Of a DNA stretch of 9,165 bases, positions 5,436 through 9,165 are shown in pieces. The notes beneath the pieces were generated by a model, which ran no database searches, was not told the DNA's origin, and saw only the letters and a program-made list of their open reading frames with translations. The number at the start of each line of letters is the position of its first letter. Within the stretch, counting starts at the first letter, position 1. Both the position numbers and the translations under genes were made by a program. Source of the DNA: Nitrospira sp. (GTDB taxonomy: Bacteria > Nitrospirota > Nitrospiria > Nitrospirales > Nitrospiraceae); the NCBI GenBank assembly GCA_025363325.1, contig JANYEF010000455.1, forward strand, positions 1 to 9,165. Direction: 5' to 3'.

Positions 5436-5840
5436 CTAATTCCGGCCACCCCGTTCCGGCTTCTCCGGTCGTTCCGGTCTCTGAGGCCGCTCGGGTCGCT
5501 CAGGCCGCTGTGGGCGTTCGATGCGCTCGGGACGATTGGGCCGTTCCATCTGGACGGCACGGGCGTTGTCTCGTCCCTGCTGGCCATGCTCACCGGCGAC
5601 CTGATCAGCGCGATCCAGTCCGCGGAGTTCGCCACCGGTATTCGCACGGCGATCCTCTCGCCGATCGAGTTGTCGGTCTTCGCGCCGGTCCACCTGGCGA
5701 TCTTCTTGTCTCAGTCCTCGATCCTCCTGCCGCAAACCCCGGTCCTCCTGCCGAACATCGCCAACTTGGGCGAACACTGCCGTGGCGCCCAAACCGGTTA
5801 GCACAAGTGTGAGAGCCGTGAATGTCATAGCACGATGCAT
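5436..5840 (-). CDS. Secreted D/R-repeat protein with Arg-Pro-Glu repeat tail
   Basis: Function unknown. This 134-aa protein has a signal peptide (residues 1-24, MHRAMTFTALTLVLTG ... AVFA, cleavage before QVG). It has two low-complexity blocks. Residues 28-65 start with RQEDRGL heptads and pass into period-4 DRxx units (DRREDRQLDRREDRR). Residues 99-130 are a proline-rich E-R-P / Q-R-P tripeptide repeat (PERPQRPERPERPQRPERPE), which should be extended rather than helical. A short neutral segment (66-98) separates them. There is no cysteine and no known domain. The start is firm: AAGGAGG 5 nt before ATG 5840. ECF-type promoter B lies 114 nt upstream and a terminator follows, so it is a single-gene unit. 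The DRREDRQLDRRE segment recurs in the 6868-6119 product. Confidence 0.8.
   Translation of the reverse strand: MHRAMTFTALTLVLTGLGATAVFAQVGDVRQEDRGLRQEDRGLRQEDRQVDRREDRQLDRREDRRANTGGELRGLDRADQVAGEHGQQGRDNARAVQMERPNRPERIERPQRPERPERPQRPERPEKPERGGRN
5451..5546 (-). repeat. Coding repeat, Arg-Pro-Glu/Gln tripeptides
   Basis: This stretch encodes residues 99-130 of the 5840-5436 protein, a run of E-R-P, Q-R-P and similar triplets (9-bp periodicity). It gives a charged, proline-rich tail. Confidence 0.7.
5646..5762 (-). repeat. Coding repeat, RQEDRGL / DRxx units
   Basis: This stretch encodes residues 27-65 of the 5840-5436 protein: RQEDRGL heptads merging into period-4 D-R units. The protein repeats are more regular than the DNA, as in the 842-1033 array. 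Confidence 0.7.
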
Positions 5841-5951
5841 GTGATCCTCCTTTTTGAAGATTGAAAGTACTCCGACAATCATCTGCAGGGGTCCTCCGCA
5901 CACTGCGAGTGATCATCCCTCTGCGACCTACAGCAAGTCGCTTCTACTCAG

Positions 5952-5980
5952 TAAGACGGGGGAGAGACAAAAAGGTAAAC
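5952..5980 (-). promoter_or_regulatory. ECF-type promoter B
   Basis: On the minus strand GTTTACC (5980-5974), 15 nt, CGTC (5958-5955). The 13 bases from the -10 onward (CGTCTTACTGAGT) are identical to those of promoter A, although the leaders diverge afterwards. It drives the 5840-5436 D/R-repeat gene with a leader of about 105 nt. Confidence 0.8.
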
Positions 5981-6045
5981 GGACCGTCCCATATAACGAG
6001 GAAGGCGACTCCTCCCAGCTACACGATCGCAATCTCAGAAGATTT

Positions 6046-6093
6046 GCCAAAAATGAACGAGCGGCTGATCACGCACATGGTGAGCAGCCGCTC
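6046..6093 (-). terminator. Intrinsic terminator of the promoter-D operon
   Basis: GAGCGGCTG (6059-6067) and CAGCCGCTC (6085-6093) form a 9-bp stem extended inside by TCAC/GTGA pairing. On the minus strand it is followed by GTTCATTTTT (6057-6048). It lies 25 nt past the stop codon of the 6868-6119 gene. Confidence 0.8.
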
Positions 6094-6118
6094 TCAATAC
6101 GTACCACTGAGATCTGGA

Positions 6119-6868
6119 TTACCGACTGTGGCTGAGACGATCTGTCCGACGATCAAGTTGGCGGTCTTCTCGGCGATCAAGCTGCCGGTCCTCTCTCCGA
6201 TCCTCTCGACGATCATCGTTCACATTGCGGACATCGTCCCGCCCGCCGCGACCGCTGTTCTCGCCGCCACGGCCCGACCCGCTAATGGCTGAGCCAGGAC
6301 CGCTGTTCGCAGAACCAGTGCCTCTGTTGTCGCTTCCGCCCTGGCCACTACGATCATCGCCTCGATTCCCACCGCGATCGTTAGCCCCTTCGAGGCGGAA
6401 TCGGTCGAACTGTGCTCGCAGACTCTGTCGCTCTGTTTCTGTCAACTGCGATTGGTCGATGCCTTCAATCCTGGCCCGCAACTGCCCCTCTTCCCGACCG
6501 ACCCTCGCTCGAAAGTCATTGTTGCGAAAGGTGACGCTCCGCTCCGCACCGTTCGCTGACGGCACGACCGTCGACACTTGCCGGAGCAGATTCTTATTGG
6601 GATCGCTGTTTAAAAACAGTGCCCGCTGCTCCACCTCCGTCAGGGATACATTTCGGAACTGAACCTCCTGCACCCCTGGCCGAGCAAATTGCGTCTGGAT
6701 CGTCAGCTTCAGCGCCGCAACATCCACCCCGCCGCCCGTCGTCCGCGGCAAGGCTCCGACAATCTCCACCTGCCCATGTTGAATCGGCGGAGCCGTCTGC
6801 GCCCACACCGGAGTGGCCATTATTGCCAGCGCACCCACAATCCAGACTGCCATTTTATGGTGTTTCAT
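6119..6868 (-). CDS. Secreted protein with C-terminal D/R repeats
   Basis: Function unknown; third gene of the promoter-D operon. This 249-aa protein has a signal peptide (residues 1-23, MKHHKMAVWIVGALAIMATP ... VWA). Residues 30-160 look folded: QVEIVGALPRTTGG (33-46), a segment VQEVQFRNVSLTEVEQRALF (66-85), and a charged helix GQLRARIEGIDQSQLTETER (128-147). Residues 163-215 are Gly/Ser/Asn/Asp/Arg-rich and probably disordered. Residues 218-244 are period-4 D/R repeats (DRREDRQLDRREDRQLDRR), nearly the same peptide as in the 5840-5436 protein. The start is ATG 6868 with AGGAGGT 5 nt upstream. A TTG two codons earlier overlaps the ribosome site and is rejected. The gene starts 23 nt after the upstream stop, so it is in the same operon as the DUF5666-like lipoprotein. 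Confidence 0.8.
   Translation of the reverse strand: MKHHKMAVWIVGALAIMATPVWAQTAPPIQHGQVEIVGALPRTTGGGVDVAALKLTIQTQFARPGVQEVQFRNVSLTEVEQRALFLNSDPNKNLLRQVSTVVPSANGAERSVTFRNNDFRARVGREEGQLRARIEGIDQSQLTETERQSLRAQFDRFRLEGANDRGGNRGDDRSGQGGSDNRGTGSANSGPGSAISGSGRGGENSGRGGRDDVRNVNDDRREDRREDRQLDRREDRQLDRRTDRLSHSR
6137..6211 (-). repeat. Coding repeat, DRREDRQL units
   Basis: This stretch encodes residues 220-244 of the 6868-6119 protein: period-4 D-R units in an 8-residue super-repeat (DRREDRQL). It shares peptide and much DNA similarity with part of the 5646-5762 repeat. Confidence 0.7.
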
Positions 6869-6891
6869 GATCAACCTCCTCTGTCGTCCTA

Positions 6892-8379
6892 TTAGTCTTC
6901 CAGCTCAGCTTCGCGCCAGGTCACGATGCCGCCACTCAGCCGGCCCTTTAGCTTAACCAAGGTGCCGACCTGCACGGCATTGAAGAAGGCTGCGCGGCCG
7001 ATCGGTTGCTCGTTCAGACCCTGAAAGTCGTTGTTGCTCAATCCCGATGTGTTGACCGTCACGCCCAGGATCGTCAGGCTCGGGTTCGACAGAACCTGTA
7101 TAGGCCCTTGGAGGTCCACCTCGTCGTCCGCCGCGCGTTGCTCGACCCGCGTCGCAATCACCGAGTTGCTGCCACCCACACGGCCACGCACCCGCACATG
7201 GTCCCCGACCAACAGATCGTTCAGGTCTGTGATCTGATTCCCGCCGCTCGCCTTGAACTCGGTCTGGCTGTTCACGCTAACCGTCATACCAGACAGCCCC
7301 GTAATCGTGAACGTCTTCGCCCCAAGATCGACTGCGGCAATGTTACCTTCCAGCTTCACTCCGGCGTGGAACTTCACATGCTTCGCCGTTAGAATTCCAT
7401 TGGCCAACCGGCCTTCGGCAGACAGCTTGGCGCCTACGACAATCTCATCGATCGTACCGCCGCGGAACTCGGTACTTGGCGTCGTCTGCACGTGGGTGGT
7501 CCCAATGAAGAAATCGCCTGGGCCAAGGACCTGCGTCACGAAACCTTCCACTTCGAACTCGTCTGCCTGCTGCACGCCCTGATTCTCCGGCTCAACCTTT
7601 GTGGCCACCAGCGTGCCCTGAGTTTGGACGTTCGGTCCAGGCGTGAATTGCGTCCCCTTCACTTCGACAAACAGGCCGTTCCAAGCATTGCCCGCAGGAC
7701 TCGGCATATCGTTGATGAGCGCCGTCGTATAATTCACCGTGAGGTTGCCGATCTGGAAGGTCTTCGGGTTTGCGCCATCGGCGTGGTTCTTCACAAAGCC
7801 ACGTACCTCAGGCGTCACCGTTCCTCGGAACTTCTGTTCAATGAATGTTGCCTGAATGATTCCATCAGGCCGGATATGCCCGTTCACCTCGACCGAGTCA
7901 GTCCCGGCAACAAGTTTCCTAATGTCCCGGTTCGGGTTCTGAGTGCTATTGTCAATGTTGTCGTCAATGATCGTCGTATTGTCGACCAGCACCGTTTGGC
8001 CCATGACCACAAGGCTTAGACCATCCGCTGCGACCGACTGCACCAATCCCTCGACAGCATCTCTCTGGCGAACCAAACTGGCCGACCGTTGATTGCCGTT
8101 AAACGAGCCGGTCACCATCACCGTCATGCCGAGCTTGAGATCGCTCTGGCTACCCGGCTGGCCGTCGACCGAGAAGGACGATCCGCTCGTGTCGAATTTC
8201 TTACCGTTCACAAATACGCTGCCGAAGCCGGTAATCGTGCCGGAGGCTGCAGCAGATCCGCTGGCGCTGCCGCTTACCGGGCCAGACGGCGCCCCGTCGC
8301 CACCGCTGCCGCAACCGCTCAACAACCCGACTAACCCAACCGCTCCGAAAAGAGTGAACAGAATAGATGACTGTCGCAT
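6892..8379 (-). CDS. Lipoprotein with six DUF5666-like beta repeats
   Basis: This 495-aa protein begins MRQSSILFTLFGAVGLVGLL and has lipobox L-S-G-C (Cys23). A Gly/Ser/Ala linker (24-46) follows, then about six repeats of 60-75 residues: roughly 47-105, 108-182, 190-264, 275-338, 342-414 and 422-491. Each has the pattern (V/L)xGxVxxV ... F.(I/V)xGxxVxVxxxT ... LxxGxxVxVxGxxxxGxxxAxxV, which I recognise as the DUF5666 type, small OB-like beta domains of unknown function on exported proteins. The start is firm (AGGAG 6 nt before ATG 8379, lipoprotein signal at once). It lies 28 nt downstream of the small lipoprotein and 23 nt upstream of the D/R-repeat protein gene, in one operon behind promoter D. 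It could be a surface or periplasmic scaffold for its neighbours (inference). Confidence 0.85.
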   Translation of the reverse strand: MRQSSILFTLFGAVGLVGLLSGCGSGGDGAPSGPVSGSASGSAAASGTITGFGSVFVNGKKFDTSGSSFSVDGQPGSQSDLKLGMTVMVTGSFNGNQRSASLVRQRDAVEGLVQSVAADGLSLVVMGQTVLVDNTTIIDDNIDNSTQNPNRDIRKLVAGTDSVEVNGHIRPDGIIQATFIEQKFRGTVTPEVRGFVKNHADGANPKTFQIGNLTVNYTTALINDMPSPAGNAWNGLFVEVKGTQFTPGPNVQTQGTLVATKVEPENQGVQQADEFEVEGFVTQVLGPGDFFIGTTHVQTTPSTEFRGGTIDEIVVGAKLSAEGRLANGILTAKHVKFHAGVKLEGNIAAVDLGAKTFTITGLSGMTVSVNSQTEFKASGGNQITDLNDLLVGDHVRVRGRVGGSNSVIATRVEQRAADDEVDLQGPIQVLSNPSLTILGVTVNTSGLSNNDFQGLNEQPIGRAAFFNAVQVGTLVKLKGRLSGGIVTWREAELED

Positions 8380-8407
8380 GGCTTTCTCCTGGTTATATAG
8401 TTGATGG

Positions 8408-8851
8408 TTATGATTTCGGTTTGGGAACATCGCCGACCGGCAATCCACCGGCCGGCCGTGGCACATCAGCTAATACATCCGCCGACCAAGCCACATGTGC
8501 TGGGCACCACTGCCACACGCCGAGGGTGATGATTCGGGTGAGACCGGCGGGAAGGCAGGCCGTCGTGTTGACCGATATGTCACGATTGACGACGCGGGTC
8601 GAAGTTCCGCAGCGACTCAGATAAGATTCACCGGTGACCTTGTGCAAATCGAAGTGGGGCACGAAAAAGGCGACGACTGGAACCGGTAACACCGCGAGCG
8701 ACGAATTGTCCGCCCACTCGCTCCCTGCACAATGGCCGTCCAGCCCTGCCGTCCGTTTCACATCATCGCGAACCAATGTTGATGTGCAGCCTGACAGGAG
8801 CAGGGCAATTGAAAGGATAAGCGCGCTCGTCTTTGAATGAACCTGTCGCAT
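8408..8851 (-). CDS. Small lipoprotein, possibly Bor-like
   Basis: This 147-aa protein begins MRQVHSKTSALILSIALLLSGC, with lipobox L-S-G-C (Cys22). The mature part has four further cysteines (41, 81, 99, 116). Its C-terminal half (CGTSTRVVNRDISVN ... LTRIITLGVWQWCPAHVAW) recalls the Bor-family pattern CG...V......N......TLGIY.P..A.V, but the similarity is short and the protein is longer than Bor, so this is tentative. The ATG at 8851 is preceded by AGAGGAAAG and opens the lipoprotein signal. A longer frame up to 9106 runs through promoter D and the neighbouring gene and is rejected. It is first in the operon; CGTC of promoter D ends 32 nt upstream. The last residues (VPKPKS) are Pro/Gly-rich. 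Confidence 0.75.
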   Translation of the reverse strand: MRQVHSKTSALILSIALLLSGCTSTLVRDDVKRTAGLDGHCAGSEWADNSSLAVLPVPVVAFFVPHFDLHKVTGESYLSRCGTSTRVVNRDISVNTTACLPAGLTRIITLGVWQWCPAHVAWSADVLADVPRPAGGLPVGDVPKPKS

Positions 8852-8880
8852 GGAACTTTCCTCTGGCCTCGTCTGATGGG

Positions 8881-8909
8881 TTAGACGGAGGAGAGGAAGA
8901 AAGGTAAAC
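8881..8909 (-). promoter_or_regulatory. ECF-type promoter D
   Basis: On the minus strand GTTTACC (8909-8903), 15 nt, CGTC (8887-8884) followed by TAA. It lies in the 74-nt gap between the partial gene ending at 8926 and the lipoprotein ATG at 8851, and would drive the three-gene operon 8851-6119. The short gap gives a leader of only about 25 nt. Confidence 0.8.
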
Positions 8910-8925
8910 AGAGAAGGCGGGCGTC

Positions 8926-9165
8926 CTACTGGACGTCCTGGAAGAAGGCGCGGGGCAGCACCGGCAGGCAGAACTCGACATGGAGGATGATGAGGAGAAC
9001 GCGGAGGAAGCTTTTCCAGACGCCCATTCTCAAAAACTTCCGAGCATCGGCAATGACGGGAGGCGACAGGAGCCGCGGGGTGGTGACACGGATGAGACGT
9101 TCGCAAACAGTGCGCGGCGGCGCAACGTCTCCGCCCGCTTCTTCGCTTACTCGTAGGGCATCTTG
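8926..9165 (-). CDS. 3' end of an unrecognised gene, truncated by the window edge
   Basis: A minus-strand frame is open from the right edge for 79 codons to TAG at 8928-8926. The visible C-terminus contains SEEAGGDVAPPRTVCERLIR (7-26), LLSPPVIADARKFLRMGVWK (32-51), then a hydrophobic stretch SFLRVLLIILHVEFCLPVLP (52-71) and FFQDVQ. Codon use is natural for this genome (CTC, ATC, GTC, TTC and GCC dominate near the end). The stop falls 17 bases before promoter D, which fits gene boundaries. No family is recognised and no start is in the window. The opposite strand also has an open frame (ATG 8980 to TAG 9156, 58 codons, acidic N-terminus) but with no good ribosome site. Confidence is moderate. 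Confidence 0.5.
   Translation of the reverse strand, partial: QDALRVSEEAGGDVAPPRTVCERLIRVTTPRLLSPPVIADARKFLRMGVWKSFLRVLLIILHVEFCLPVLPRAFFQDVQ

Noticed and set aside
5124..5801. Long plus-strand open frame opposite two minus-strand genes
   Set aside because: It is Arg/Ser-rich with no ribosome site and no domain, and runs through a terminator and an intergenic region; it is a shadow of the repeat-bearing gene.
8852..9106. N-terminal extension of the 8851 lipoprotein up to 9106
   Set aside because: It crosses promoter D and overlaps the better-supported partial frame; the lipoprotein signal and ribosome site fix the start at 8851.
8980..9156. 58-codon plus-strand frame starting MEDDEENAEE
   Set aside because: It has a weak ribosome site and lies antisense to a frame with more natural codon use that ends just before promoter D. 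It cannot be fully excluded.

Overview
The window reads as chromosomal DNA of a GC-rich Gram-negative bacterium. Signal peptides, three lipoboxes, an outer-membrane beta-barrel and strong GGAGG-type ribosome sites are all present. Together the ECF sigma factor, secreted Asp/Arg-repeat proteins and a DUF5666-type lipoprotein resemble what I know of Nitrospira-like Nitrospirota. That assignment is inference; no marker gene is present. I see no mobile element, CRISPR, tRNA or rRNA.

The main result is a small ECF sigma regulon readable from the DNA. The motif GTTTACC - exactly 15 nt - CGTC(W)(W)A occurs four times, always in an intergenic region and always pointing at a gene. The sites are: (A) 585-613 (+), before a secreted protein of sixteen xDRx tetrads (734-1048). 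(B) 5952-5980 (-), before a second secreted D/R-repeat protein (5840-5436). (C) 4272-4300 (-), before the ECF sigma factor gene itself (4216-3632), implying autoregulation. (D) 8881-8909 (-), before a three-gene operon (8851-6119): a small lipoprotein, a six-repeat DUF5666-like lipoprotein and a third secreted protein ending in the same D/R repeats. Every transcription unit with this promoter carries at least one secreted protein with an Asp/Arg-rich low-complexity segment.

The sigma operon runs on the minus strand: ECF sigma; a membrane anti-sigma-like protein with a periplasmic CBM48/AMPK-type glycogen-binding-like domain; a lipoprotein carrying a second copy of that domain; and a secreted helical-repeat protein with a Gly/Asp/Arg/Ser tail. 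A plausible model is that the CBM48-like domain senses a glycan or partner outside the inner membrane and releases sigma. Sigma would then induce its own operon and the D/R-rich envelope proteins. The direction and ligand are inference.

The remaining genes are: at the left edge, a small secreted beta-type protein whose best ribosome site points to an ATA start codon (102-512); a small secreted helical protein (1456-1130) convergent with the first D/R-repeat gene across a bidirectional terminator; an outer-membrane beta-barrel of the MetA-pathway/transporter type (5249-4314); and, at the right edge, the 3' end of an unrecognised minus-strand gene (9165-8926).
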